Source of the DNA: Brachybacterium sp. FME24
Lineage (GTDB): Bacteria; Actinomycetota; Actinomycetes; Actinomycetales; Dermabacteraceae
Direction: 5' to 3'
Assembly: GCF_014897705.1 (NCBI RefSeq)
Contig: NZ_JABUXV010000025.1
Location: 1-53,220 of the forward strand
DNA: 53,220 nt
Position numbers and translations under genes: made by a program. How positions within the stretch are numbered: position 1 is the stretch's first letter; every line of letters starts with the position of its first letter. Shown in pieces: positions 34,766 to 43,826 of the stretch. The notes under the pieces were generated by a model that did no database searches, had not been told where the DNA came from, and worked only from the letters and a program-made list of their open reading frames with translations.

Positions 34766-37284
34766 AGCTGTCGAACCTGGACAAGGTCTTCTACCCCTCC
34801 ACGGGCACCACCAAGGGCGAGGTGCTCGACTACTACCGGCGCATCGCACCGGTGATGGTCCCGCAGGCCACGAGGCGCCCCGCCACCCGGAAGAGATGGG
34901 TCGACGGGGTGGGCACGCAGGAGCATCCGGGCAAGGTGTTCTTCCGGAAGGACCTCGAGGGCTTCGCGCCGGATTGGGTCCCGCGGGTCGACCTCGAGCA
35001 CAAGGACGGCACGTCGACCTACCCCTTGGTCGACGAGACCGCCGTGCTGATCTGGCTCGCCCAACTCGCGTCGCTGGAGATCCATACCCCGCAGTGGCGC
35101 GTGGACGAGGACCTCGCCCCGTCGGCCCCCGATCGGATGGTCCTGGATCTCGATCCCGGGGAGGGGGCGGGGCTCCAGGAATGCGCGCAGGTCGCCCACT
35201 GGTGCCGCGAGATCCTCGCCGATATGGGACTGGACGCCTACCCGGTCACCTCCGGCTCCAAGGGCATCCACCTCTACGCCCCGCTGGACGGCGCCAGCAC
35301 GTCCGAGGAGGTGGACGAGGTCGCCCACCAGCTCGCCCGCGCCCTGGAGGCCGATCATCCGAAGGAGGTCGTCAGCGAGCAGAAGAAGGCCAAGCGCACC
35401 GGCAAGGTGCTCGTGGACTGGTCCCAGAACAACGGTCACAAGACCACCGTGTGCCCCTACTCCCTGCGCGGACGGCTGCGCCCGAGCGTCGCCGCCCCGC
35501 GCACCTGGGAGGAGATCGAGGATCCGGAGCTCGCGCAGCTCGAACTCGCCGAGGTCCTGGATCGGGTGGAGGACGGGGTGGACCCGGTCGCCCCGCTGGG
35601 CGGGGAGGCGGGCGCAGCGGCCTCGCCGGCTCGGGACCGGCTCGAGGTCTACCGCTCCAAGCGCGACGCCGCGAAGACCCCTGAACCGGTGCCGGAGCCG
35701 CGCGTCGGCCCCGACGCCGCGCAGGCGGTGCAGGACGCGCTGACGGCTCTGGAGTCCGGTGATCCGATGTTCGTCATCCAGGAGCATCACGCCTCCAGCC
35801 TGCACTGGGACTTCCGCCTCGAGCACGAAGGGGTGCTGGTGTCCTGGGCGGTCCCGAAGGGTCCGCCGCTCGAGGTCGACGTGAACCGCCTGGCCGTGCA
35901 GACCGAGGACCACCCGTTGGAGTACGGCACCTTCGAGGGGACCATCCCGCAGGACGAGTACGGCGGCGGGGGTGTGACCCTCTGGGACACCGGCAGGGTC
36001 GAGATCGAGAAATGGCGTGAGGGCGAGGAAGTGATCGCTGTCTGCCATGGTCGGGATGACGGCGGGCTCGGCGGGGTACCGCGGCGTTTCGCGTTCCTCC
36101 ACACCGGCGCCATGGGCGGGACGCGGAAGACCGCTGCGTCCAGGCAGAAGGCCGACGCCAACTGGCTGCTGCACCTCATGAAGGACCAACCCGACCCCGA
36201 GGACAAGCCCGGCACTGAGGGCGAGCCGTCGGCGAGGCGCTCTTCGGGCCGACAGGATGGCCGAGCAGCGGAATCGGACGGTCGCGCCGCCCCGAGCGGG
36301 AGCAGCAGCGAGCCGATCTCCGCGATGCTCGCCACTCTCGGCAGTCGCGGCGACATTCGCGAGCAGGAGGAATGGGCCTTCGAGATGAAGTGGGACGGAG
36401 TGCGCGTCATCGCCACGCTCACCGCGGACTCCGTGCGCCTGACCAGCCGCAGCGGCAAGGACCAGACGGACACCTTCCCCGAGCTCTCCGAGCTGCTCGA
36501 GGCCGTGGACCCCGAGGTCCTCGCCGCGGGCGAGACGGTGCTGGACGGGGAGATCGTCGCCCTCGACGCTCGGGACCGGCCCTCCTTCTCCCGGCTCCAA
36601 CAGCGCCTCGGCCTCACTCGCGAGCGCGACGTGGAGCGTGCCCGCACGCAGGTGGAGGTGCACGTGATGGTCTTCGACCTGCTGAAGCGCGGCGGCGAGT
36701 CCCTGCTGCGCAGGCCGTACCGGGAGCGCCGTGACGCCCTGTTCGACGCGGTCGGTCCCACCGAGCACGTGCAGCTCCCGCACGCCGACCACGGCGACGC
36801 GGACCATGCGATCGAGCTGTCGAAGCAGCTGAAGCTCGAAGGAGTCATGGCCAAGAAGGAATCCGGGGTCTACCAGCCCGGCAAGCGCAGCCGCACCTGG
36901 ATCAAGCTCAAGAACGCCCGGCACCAGGAGGTGGTGGTCATCGGCTGGAGGGACGGCAGGGGGGAGCGCTCCGGCGGCATCGGCTCCCTGCTGCTGGCCG
37001 TTCCGGACGGCGACGGCGACCTGAGGTACGTGGGCCGCGTCGGCACCGGGTTCACCGACCGTGACCTCGAGCAGATCGCGGACCGGCTCCGCTCCCGTGC
37101 GCGCCGAACCCCGGCGGCGCACGACGTGCCCACCGCCGACCGCCGGGATGCCCAGTGGGTCCGTGCGGACCTCGTCGGCGAGGTGCAGTATGCCGAACGC
37201 ACCGAGGACGGTCGCCTGCGGCATCCTGTGTGGCGCGGGTGGCGCCGCGATCAGGAGGCCGGTCACGTGCGATGGGAGGAGTAA
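34720..37284 (+). CDS. ligD: Multifunctional NHEJ DNA ligase LigD (POL-PE-LIG)
   Basis: An 854-aa end-joining enzyme. Domain order: primase-polymerase (1-300; metal Asp pair in [10 protein letters not shown], third Asp in [11 protein letters not shown]), 3'-phosphoesterase (about 345-480; [18 protein letters not shown] and [10 protein letters not shown]), a Ser/Arg/Gly linker, and ATP-dependent ligase (about 520-854; nucleotidyl-Lys in [10 protein letters not shown], then [16 protein letters not shown] and WIKLKN). It fills, trims and seals breaks with Ku. The ATG at 34720 matches the start of the POL domain; no strong ribosome site, so coupling to the small upstream frame is possible. Confidence 0.96.
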   Translation: MATGEQKVEVDGRTLKLSNLDKVFYPSTGTTKGEVLDYYRRIAPVMVPQATRRPATRKRWVDGVGTQEHPGKVFFRKDLEGFAPDWVPRVDLEHKDGTSTYPLVDETAVLIWLAQLASLEIHTPQWRVDEDLAPSAPDRMVLDLDPGEGAGLQECAQVAHWCREILADMGLDAYPVTSGSKGIHLYAPLDGASTSEEVDEVAHQLARALEADHPKEVVSEQKKAKRTGKVLVDWSQNNGHKTTVCPYSLRGRLRPSVAAPRTWEEIEDPELAQLELAEVLDRVEDGVDPVAPLGGEAGAAASPARDRLEVYRSKRDAAKTPEPVPEPRVGPDAAQAVQDALTALESGDPMFVIQEHHASSLHWDFRLEHEGVLVSWAVPKGPPLEVDVNRLAVQTEDHPLEYGTFEGTIPQDEYGGGGVTLWDTGRVEIEKWREGEEVIAVCHGRDDGGLGGVPRRFAFLHTGAMGGTRKTAASRQKADANWLLHLMKDQPDPEDKPGTEGEPSARRSSGRQDGRAAESDGRAAPSGSSSEPISAMLATLGSRGDIREQEEWAFEMKWDGVRVIATLTADSVRLTSRSGKDQTDTFPELSELLEAVDPEVLAAGETVLDGEIVALDARDRPSFSRLQQRLGLTRERDVERARTQVEVHVMVFDLLKRGGESLLRRPYRERRDALFDAVGPTEHVQLPHADHGDADHAIELSKQLKLEGVMAKKESGVYQPGKRSRTWIKLKNARHQEVVVIGWRDGRGERSGGIGSLLLAVPDGDGDLRYVGRVGTGFTDRDLEQIADRLRSRARRTPAAHDVPTADRRDAQWVRADLVGEVQYAERTEDGRLRHPVWRGWRRDQEAGHVRWEE

Positions 37285-37667
37285 TGGTGTGCTCCGAGGT
37301 TCCCCGACCAACTGGAAAGCGCGGTGCGGGAACCTTTGGATGTGCAGGTGGGAGCGTGGAAAGAGGGGTGCCGGGGCCGATGTGGTCGTTCGGTGGATCA
37401 CATCGCGTCACCAGCGGTCCCGCGGATGACGTAGTCTCCTCACAGTTGTTCGCACGACCTCGCCTCGCGGTGAGGGCAGTACGCGCCGCACCTCCGGGTC
37501 GCGGGGATCGGGTGCTGGAGGGCGAAGGACCGCACGGCGCTGGATGCCTCCCTGGGAGGCGGCCGACGACGGTCGCGCCGCACTATCTACGAAATTGGTT
37601 CTACATCACCTCCTCCGCACTGCCCACGTACGTCGACGTCCCCACGTCACCTCTTGCTCCGTCGCCG
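37285..37667. other. Gap between ligD and the cspA-upstream frame
   Basis: No supportable gene in about 380 bp. It starts with a possible ligD terminator (37297-37335). The rest has scattered A/T-rich patches (around 37425-37445 and 37580-37612) that may hold the promoter and long leader of cspA. I could not assign a definite -35/-10 pair. Confidence 0.6.
37297..37335 (+). terminator. Possible terminator after ligD
   Basis: An 8-bp stem AGGTTCCC/GGGAACCT with a 23-nt loop, followed by TTGG, 13 bp after the ligD stop. Weak because the loop is long. Confidence 0.35.
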
Positions 37668-38012
37668 ATGGCCGCCACCCAGGCCGTTGCAGCGCACCCC
37701 ACCTTCTCCTGGCTCCGAGCCGATGACGACGTCTTCGTCGCCACGCTCGCCGGAGAGTTCGCCGGTCACGTCGTCAGCTCTGTCGCTGACGCACCGGTCC
37801 ACACGGCCTTCGGGCCCCTTGCCGGCCGCATCGGCGACTTCATGTCGCTGGCCGCGGCTCAGGCGGCCTTAGTGGCCGCACCCGCTCCCCATCACGGCAG
37901 CGGTGACCGCATCGGTCGCCGTGACGCCAGGGGAGTAACCCATCCGGGGCGGCGCCGTCGCCACGGATACCCGGGCCACGAAAGTGGTTCACGACAACGA
38001 AGGAATATCGCC
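37668..38012 (+). pseudogene. Open frame running without a stop into cspA (small gene with lost stop, or N-terminal extension)
   Basis: From ATG 37668 about 68 codons have the G/C-ending pattern of real genes and read as a small domain: [20 protein letters not shown], then [21 protein letters not shown]. After this the pattern fades, beginning with a rare TTA codon at about 37869. The frame then stays open, without stop, straight into the cspA ATG at 38013. A +1 shift at the TTA would give TAG. There is no ribosome site at 37668. It could be a small gene whose stop was lost, or chance. Confidence 0.35.
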
Positions 38013-38216
38013 ATGGCTACTGGCATCGTCACCTGGTTCAACTCCGACAAGGGCTACGGCTTCATCGCCCCCGAGGACGGCTCCGCCGATGTGTTCGCAC
38101 ACTTCAGCGCGATCGCCGGCACCGGCCGCCGCGACCTCGAGGAGAACCAGCGCGTGGAGTTCGAGACCGAGCAGGGCCCCAAGGGCATGCAGGCAGTGAA
38201 CATCCGCGCCCTCTGA
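38013..38216 (+). CDS. cspA: Cold-shock protein (CspA family)
   Basis: A 67-aa single cold-shock domain, an RNA/ssDNA chaperone. RNP1 is KGYGFI (13-18) and RNP2 is VFAHF. It starts [17 protein letters not shown], the usual actinobacterial form, with GAAGGA 8 nt before the ATG. Although the frame is open upstream, the ribosome site and canonical length fix the start. A hairpin terminator follows. A long untranslated leader is likely, as in other csp genes. Confidence 0.97.
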   Translation: MATGIVTWFNSDKGYGFIAPEDGSADVFAHFSAIAGTGRRDLEENQRVEFETEQGPKGMQAVNIRAL

Positions 38217-38223
38217 GCGCACC

Positions 38224-38243
38224 GGTCGATCCTCTGATCGACC
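38224..38243 (+). terminator. Terminator hairpin after cspA
   Basis: GGTCGATC - CTCT - GATCGACC: 8-bp perfect stem, 7 bp after the stop. A second hairpin (TCCGGC/GCCGGA, 38300-38316) lies between cspA and the convergent GH78 gene and may serve both. Confidence 0.6.
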
Positions 38244-38379
38244 ATGAGACCGGCGGGTCTGCCTCGCGGATCCCGGTCATGACCGCGACGCCCGTCGGGT
38301 CCGGCTTCTGGCCGGAACCGGCGGGCGCCGTCTTTGGTGGGGCGCCGGAGCCGGGACTCCGGAACGCTGGGTGGTCAGG

Positions 38380-40665
38380 TCACCAGGCCACCGAGTGCAG
38401 CCCGGCCTCCAGGACCTGCTCGATGCCCGGCAGGACCACGCGTGCACGAGTCCCCGCCGGCACCTCGAGGGTGAGAGTGGAGGACTCCCGATCGACGTCG
38501 ATCACGATCTCGCCGTAGGTCGTACGGCGGGTCAGCTCGATGCGGCCGACGAGGACGTCCGGATCCGGGGCGACCAGGAACTCCTGCCAGCCGTCTGCCC
38601 CGCGCCGCAGCCCGGCCACGTGTTCATGGATCCAGGTCGACGGGGTGCCCATGAAGTAGTGGGAGCACGAGCGGGGCTCGTGCCACATCTCCATGAACGT
38701 GGAGTTCCCGGCGTCCAGCCAGGCACGCCATCCCGGCGCCGTCGGGTTCGACAGGACCCGCAGGGCGAGCGCGCCGTGCCCGTGCGCCGAGAGCACCGGC
38801 AGCAGATACCGCACCCCGATGTGTCCGCAGTCGTGATGGTCACCGCGCTCCTCGATGTCCTCGACCAGATGCCGGACCACGGCCTCCACCTGGTCCGTCG
38901 GCACGATCCCGACGGCGAGCGGCACCAGGTTGCTGGTCTGCCGGTACTGCGCGGAGCCCGGGTCGCGGTACACGCCGCGCGCGCGGTCGAGGAAGACGGT
39001 GTTGACCGCAGTCTCGAGCGCGGCGGCGTCCGTGCGCAGCTGAGCGGGGGAGGGCACCCCGTCGATCGCGATACCGCGGGAGATCCAGGGGTCCCCGATG
39101 CTCGACTCCGCATCGACCCCCGCGAGCTCCGAGGCATGCGCCAGGGCCCGCAGCCCGCGGGCGACGAACACGGTGGCCGTGAGCCGCTTGTCCTCCGGGG
39201 CCGGGCCGGGACTGCCCGGGGTGAGGTAGTCGCCGAGCACGCCCGAGATCAGCCCGTCCTGGTCCCGTCGGGAGAGCTCGTAGGCGAGGTAGGCAGCGGC
39301 GGCCGCCCCGTGCTCGCCGACCACATCCACGTCGCCGTACTCGGTGGCGAGCTCGTCCAGCAGAACCGGCAGCAGGGTGGTCCACTCCGGAGCCGGCGAG
39401 AGCTCCTGGTAGCCCCAGCCGGGGTTCGGGGAGATCACCGACAGGGACCCGTCGGGGCGCTGCCCGTCGACCTGGTCCGCCACCCATTTGCGCAGCATCC
39501 GGTGCATGTCGAAGCTCGCGACCATGGCGGCCAGCCCGGTCAGCGCGTCCCCGGTCCAGCCGTTCTTCTCGTGCATCGGGGTGTCGGTGGGGACGTGATG
39601 CATGTTGTTCGCGAGCGAGGCACGCATCGCTGCGTCGAAGCGCTCGAGGTACTCGTCGGAGCTGGTCAGTGTGCTCGCCACCGCGAGGTCGGCGTGGGCC
39701 AGCAGGCCGGTGACGCTCAGGTCCTCGAGGCTCCCGCGGCGGGCTTCGAGCTGGACGTAGCGGAAGCCCTTGTAGCTGAACTGCGGTTCGAAGGATGGCG
39801 CCGTCGGCTCCAGGTGCACCAGGTCCTGCTGGAAACGCGGCGCGTGGATGTGCTCGTTGTCGGCGTCGACGCGGCCGTCGGAGTGCAGCTTCTCGCCGTG
39901 GACCGCGGAGAACTCCAGCGGTGTCCCACCGCTCAGCTCGTACCGGCACCAGCCGGCGATCACGCGCCCCATGTCCAGCACGATGCGCCCACCGGCGCGG
40001 GAGACGACCTGCGGCGTGAGCTCCGCGGTGACCACGACCGGCTCCTGGACCTGGAGCTGCATCCGCGCGAGGGGAGCGGCGGTGCCGCGGCGGGAGCCGG
40101 TGCCGGCGCGGTCCACGAGAACGTCCTGCCAGGAGGAGTCGTCGAACTCCGGGCGCAGCCACGCCTCGGGATCGGGGCCGCCCTCGTACACCTCGCCCTC
40201 GTACATCGAGTCGAAGGAGATGGGGCCGGGAGCGGTCCGCCAGCCCTCTCCCGTGGCGATGGCACGGGATGACCCGTCGGCCAGTTCGATCCGCAGCTGC
40301 GCCCAGGCGCGCACCGGACCGCGCCACGGGGCCTGCTCCCAGCGCCAGACGTTCGGCGTGGACATGTCGTGGAAGCCGCGCCCGAGCGAGATGCCCAGCA
40401 CGTTGGTGCCCGACGAGAGCAGCGCGGAGACGTCCGCCTCGCACACCAGCACCCGGTGGCGCGCATCGGTGAGGCCCGGATCCAGGCGTGAGGAGCGATA
40501 GGGCGCGCCGTTGACGTAGGCACGGAAGGCTCCGAGCCCGGTCACCAGCAGTCGGGCGGACGTCGGCGGCGCCGGCAGATCGAAGGTCGTGCGCAGAAGG
40601 GGATTCTGCGGATCCGCGCCGGGGGCGGTGATCCAGCGAGCGAGCGCGGGGTCGATATCGGGCAT
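38380..40665 (-). CDS. Alpha-L-rhamnosidase (GH78)
   Basis: A 761-aa glycosidase without signal peptide, so probably cytosolic and acting on imported rhamnosides. N-terminal beta-domains (LLVTGLGAFRAYVNGAP, NVLGISLGRGFHDM) precede the (alpha/alpha)6 barrel. The GH78 acid motif appears as DTPMHEKNGWTGDALTG, and a C-terminal beta-domain closes it with MWHEPRSCSHYFMGTPSTW. The start at 40665 has an AGGTGG site; an ATG at 40698 is the alternative. No sugar transporter or rhamnose pathway gene is adjacent. Confidence 0.92.
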   Translation of the reverse strand: MPDIDPALARWITAPGADPQNPLLRTTFDLPAPPTSARLLVTGLGAFRAYVNGAPYRSSRLDPGLTDARHRVLVCEADVSALLSSGTNVLGISLGRGFHDMSTPNVWRWEQAPWRGPVRAWAQLRIELADGSSRAIATGEGWRTAPGPISFDSMYEGEVYEGGPDPEAWLRPEFDDSSWQDVLVDRAGTGSRRGTAAPLARMQLQVQEPVVVTAELTPQVVSRAGGRIVLDMGRVIAGWCRYELSGGTPLEFSAVHGEKLHSDGRVDADNEHIHAPRFQQDLVHLEPTAPSFEPQFSYKGFRYVQLEARRGSLEDLSVTGLLAHADLAVASTLTSSDEYLERFDAAMRASLANNMHHVPTDTPMHEKNGWTGDALTGLAAMVASFDMHRMLRKWVADQVDGQRPDGSLSVISPNPGWGYQELSPAPEWTTLLPVLLDELATEYGDVDVVGEHGAAAAAYLAYELSRRDQDGLISGVLGDYLTPGSPGPAPEDKRLTATVFVARGLRALAHASELAGVDAESSIGDPWISRGIAIDGVPSPAQLRTDAAALETAVNTVFLDRARGVYRDPGSAQYRQTSNLVPLAVGIVPTDQVEAVVRHLVEDIEERGDHHDCGHIGVRYLLPVLSAHGHGALALRVLSNPTAPGWRAWLDAGNSTFMEMWHEPRSCSHYFMGTPSTWIHEHVAGLRRGADGWQEFLVAPDPDVLVGRIELTRRTTYGEIVIDVDRESSTLTLEVPAGTRARVVLPGIEQVLEAGLHSVAW

Positions 40666-40851
40666 CTGCGGGCCACCTGGCCTTCGGTCGGTCGTCATCG
40701 AACGGTCGGGTCAGTCTGGCACGGTGCGGGTCGCCTTGCGGGAAGGTCCGTTCCCGGTCGCGACCTGCCGAACGTCGCGCCGGCGTCGCGCCTCCGGGGG
40801 AAACGACCGGGTTCACAGCTCACCTCAGGTCCCTGCTGTCACCATGACTCC

Positions 40852-41562
40852 ATGGATCTGCAGAACCTCGGCCGCGCAGTCTGGGAACGCGTCGCGCCCA
40901 CCACTGCCCCCGACGCCGGGGCGTGGGTGCTGCTCGCTCTCGCCGCCGCGCTGGTGGTCGTGCTGCTGCCGCCGCTGTGGCGTGCGGCGCGCCTCGCGGT
41001 GACCATCGTGCATGAGCTGGGCCATGCCTTCATCGGCATCGTCATGGGCCGCCGCTTCACCGGGTTCGTGGTCAGCGCCGACATGTCCGGCCATGCGGTG
41101 ACCGTCGGCCCCCGCCGCGGATTCGGGCGGATCGCCTCCACCTGGGCCGGCTATCCCGCCCCGGCGATCCTGGGCGCCGTGCTGATCCAGGTCGCGCTGC
41201 ACGGCTGGGCGCGCACCACCTTGTTCGCGGCGCTGGTGGTGCTGATCGTGTCCCTGATCTTCACCCGCTCGGGCCACACGCTCCTGGCGGTGCTCGCCAC
41301 TGCCGCGGGAGTCGGCGCCGTGTGGTGGTGGGGGAGCCCGGCCCTGAACGCCCTGATCACCCTCGGAGCGGGCGTGTTCCTGCTGCTCGGAGCCTGGAGG
41401 CACCTGGGCGCGGTGATCAGCGGCGGCGGGCGCTCCGACGATCCGGCCCAGCTCGCCCAGCTGACGCCGCTGCCGGGGTGGATGTGGAACCTCAGCTTCG
41501 TCCTCGTGCTCGCGGCGAGCAGCTGGTGGGCGTGGACGGCGCTCGCCCCGCACCTGCTCTGA
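40852..41562 (+). CDS. M50-like membrane metalloprotease
   Basis: A 236-aa polytopic membrane protein. The zinc-binding HELGH is in ARLAVTIVHELGHAFIGIVMG (about residues 55-65). Further helices follow (ILGAVLIQVALHGWA, LFAALVVLIVSLIF). It matches the M50B-like group rather than full-length site-2 proteases: no PDZ domain is present. The substrate is unknown. It is followed 72 bp later by the LMF-like gene on the same strand. Confidence 0.87.
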   Translation: MDLQNLGRAVWERVAPTTAPDAGAWVLLALAAALVVVLLPPLWRAARLAVTIVHELGHAFIGIVMGRRFTGFVVSADMSGHAVTVGPRRGFGRIASTWAGYPAPAILGAVLIQVALHGWARTTLFAALVVLIVSLIFTRSGHTLLAVLATAAGVGAVWWWGSPALNALITLGAGVFLLLGAWRHLGAVISGGGRSDDPAQLAQLTPLPGWMWNLSFVLVLAASSWWAWTALAPHLL

Positions 41563-41634
41563 CGCGGCAGGTGCTGACGCAGCGTGCAGCGTGGTCCAGA
41601 CTCGTGGCATCCGTGACCCTCGGAGGTGACCGCG

Positions 41635-43107
41635 ATGGACTGGACGAGCCTGCTCGCGCTGTTGGACGCGCACGACTACACGATCGCCCGCGAGGTCATC
41701 CTGCGCGGCGTCGCCGTCGTGTTCGTGATCGCCTTCCTCTCCACGTTCCACCAGTTCCCGGCGCTGCTCGGGGAGCGGGGCCTGCTGCCGGCCCCTGAGT
41801 ACCTCGCCCGCCCCGCCTCGCGCCGCCGCCCCAGCCTGTTCCACTGGCGGCTGACCCCGTACAGCGATCGTCTGCTGCGAGGGATGTGCCTGGTGGGCAT
41901 GGTGCTCGGGGCATCGGTCGTGCTCGGCGTGGCGCAGCTGGGTCCGGGCTGGATCACGATCCCGGTGTTCCTGGCGATGTGGGGTCTGTACCTCTCGATC
42001 CATTCCGTGGGCCGCACGTTCTACGGCTTCGGCTGGGAGTCGATGCTGCTGGAGTGCGGGTTCCTGGTGGGCTTCCTCGGCGCGCACGAGGTCGCACCGC
42101 CGCTGCTGATCCTGTGGTTCCTGCGCTGGATGCTGGTGCGCCTCGAATTCGGGGCCGGGATGATCAAGATGCGCGGCGACCGCTCCTGGCGCGATCTCAC
42201 GGCGATGGACCATCACCACCAGACCCAACCGATGCCCGGCCCGCTGAGCCGGCTCGCGCACCAGGGGCCGCACTGGTGGCACCGGCTGGAGGTGCTCGGC
42301 AGCCACGGCGTGCAGCTCGGGGCGATCTGGCTGGTCCTGCTGCCGCAGCCGCTCGCCTCCGTCGGGGCCCTGCTGGTGATCCTCACCCAGCTGTTCCTCG
42401 TGGTCACCGGGAACTACGCGTGGCTGAACTGGCTGACGATCATCATCGCCTTCTCCGCGATCAGCGACTCCTTCCTGCGCTGGATCGTGGGCGGTCCCTG
42501 GCCCGGCTGGGGCTGGCAGAACCTCCCCGCCCCGGGCGCCGCCGATGCCTCGCCGGTGTGGTGGCACCTGCTGATCCTCGCCGTGGTCGCGTTCCTCGTG
42601 GCCTTGAGCCGGCAGCCTCTGAGGAACCTCTTCTCCTCCGATCAGCTGATGAACGCGAGCTTCAACCGCTTCCACCTCGTCAACGCCTACGGGGCCTTCG
42701 GCTCGATGACCACCCGTCGCTTCGAGGTGGTCCTCGAAGGCACCGTGGATCCCGATCCTGCCGCGGCCGACGACGCAGCCTGGCGGCCCTACGAGTTCAA
42801 GGGCAAGCCCGGCGACGTGCGCCGCCGCTCCCGGCAGTTCGCCCCGTACCACCTGCGTCTGGACTGGCAGATGTGGTTCCTCGCCCTGCGGCCCGGCGCC
42901 GAGGACTGGTTCGTCGCGCTGCTGGAGAAGCTGCGCGAGGGCGACCCGGGGATCCGGCGCCTCCTGCGCAGCGACCCGTTCGGCGGCGCCCCGCCCACCG
43001 CGATCCGGGTCACCTACTACGAATACCGGTACGCCACCGGCCAGGAACGGCGGGAGAGCGGCACCTGGTGGGTGCGCACCGATCTCGGCGTGATCGCCCG
43101 GATCTGA
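41635..43107 (+). CDS. Lipase maturation factor (LMF1) family membrane protein
   Basis: A 490-aa protein of the LMF family. N-terminal two thirds: several helices, including HSVGRTFYGFGWESMLLECGF and FLRWMLVRLEFGAGMIKMRGD (each a family mark). C-terminal third: soluble beta-domain with YEFKGKPGDVRRRSR and QFAPYHLRLDWQMWFLAL, the most conserved LMF motif. Animal LMF1 helps lipases fold; the bacterial role is unknown. The ATG at 41635 is set 8 nt after GGAGG; a GTG at 41626 is the alternative. Confidence 0.9.
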   Translation: MDWTSLLALLDAHDYTIAREVILRGVAVVFVIAFLSTFHQFPALLGERGLLPAPEYLARPASRRRPSLFHWRLTPYSDRLLRGMCLVGMVLGASVVLGVAQLGPGWITIPVFLAMWGLYLSIHSVGRTFYGFGWESMLLECGFLVGFLGAHEVAPPLLILWFLRWMLVRLEFGAGMIKMRGDRSWRDLTAMDHHHQTQPMPGPLSRLAHQGPHWWHRLEVLGSHGVQLGAIWLVLLPQPLASVGALLVILTQLFLVVTGNYAWLNWLTIIIAFSAISDSFLRWIVGGPWPGWGWQNLPAPGAADASPVWWHLLILAVVAFLVALSRQPLRNLFSSDQLMNASFNRFHLVNAYGAFGSMTTRRFEVVLEGTVDPDPAAADDAAWRPYEFKGKPGDVRRRSRQFAPYHLRLDWQMWFLALRPGAEDWFVALLEKLREGDPGIRRLLRSDPFGGAPPTAIRVTYYEYRYATGQERRESGTWWVRTDLGVIARI

Positions 43108-43142
43108 ACGCCGGCGCCGCAGGTGCGTAGGCTGACCTACGC
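43105..43142 (+). promoter_or_regulatory. bioY promoter with overlapping dyad
   Basis: TGAACG (43105-43110), a 17-bp spacer and TAGGCT (43128-43133) form a plausible promoter. An inverted repeat GCGTAGG - CTGA - CCTACGC (43125-43142) covers the -10 box and start region. It is a candidate repressor site. It does not match the biotin operator types I know. Confidence 0.5.
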
Positions 43143-43178
43143 TGTCCCCTTCCCCGCTCGTTCCCTCCGAGGAGTCCT

Positions 43179-43796
43179 ATGTCTGCGCTCGCCCTCCCGG
43201 CCCGCCGTCCCGTCCTGGCCGACGCCCTGGCCCCGCACCGCACTCGCCTCCAGGATGCGGGCCTGGTGCTGGCCGGCACCGCCGTGGTCGCCGTGCTCGC
43301 GCAGATCACCATTCCTCTGCCGCTCGTGCCGATCACCGGGCAGACCCTCGGCGTGATCCTGGTGGGTGCGGCCCTCGGCTCCCGCCGCGGCGCCGCCGCG
43401 ATGCTCACCTACCTGCTCGTCGGCCTCGCCGGCGCCCCGATCTTCGCGGAGTTCGCCGGTGGGCCTGCTGCCGCGCTCTCCCCGAGCTTCGGGTTCATCC
43501 TCGGCTTCGTCCCCGCCGCCTTCGTGGCCGGCTGGTTCGCCGAGCGCGCCTGGGACCGCAAGCCGGTGCTGGCCCTGATCGGTTTCGTCGCCGCGAGCGC
43601 GGTCCCGTTCCTGTTCGGGGTGCCGTACCTCGCGATGATCCTCAACGCCGTGATGGGCGCAGAGCTCGGGCTCGGCGGCATCCTCGCCGCAGGGGTGTGG
43701 CCGTTCATCGTCGGCGGCCTGGTCAAGGCCGCGATCGCCGCGGTCCTGATCCCCGCGGCCTGGAAGGGTGTGCGCGCGCTCGACGAGCGCGGCTGA
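43179..43796 (+). CDS. bioY: Biotin transporter BioY (ECF S component)
   Basis: Substrate-binding membrane subunit for biotin uptake (205 aa). Six helices with the BioY marks ITIPLPLVPITGQTLGVILVG, LLVGLAGAPIFAEFAGG and SFGFILGFVPAAFVAGW. The N-terminus carries a longer-than-usual cytosolic segment. BioM/BioN are not encoded nearby, so it works alone or with ECF modules elsewhere. Expression may be set through the dyad at 43125-43142. Confidence 0.95.
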   Translation: MSALALPARRPVLADALAPHRTRLQDAGLVLAGTAVVAVLAQITIPLPLVPITGQTLGVILVGAALGSRRGAAAMLTYLLVGLAGAPIFAEFAGGPAAALSPSFGFILGFVPAAFVAGWFAERAWDRKPVLALIGFVAASAVPFLFGVPYLAMILNAVMGAELGLGGILAAGVWPFIVGGLVKAAIAAVLIPAAWKGVRALDERG

Positions 43797-43826
43797 CCCT
43801 GCAGGAGCCTCGCGTCCCGCTCTGCC

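Noticed and set aside
38371..40272. A 633-codon frame antisense to the GH78 gene
   Set aside because: Shadow of the GH78 coding strand; no motifs and His/Gly/Arg-rich composition typical of reverse frames.
43108..43178. A riboswitch before bioY
   Set aside because: Only about 40 nt remain between the likely start site and the ATG, too short, and no known biotin riboswitch exists; a protein operator is more likely.
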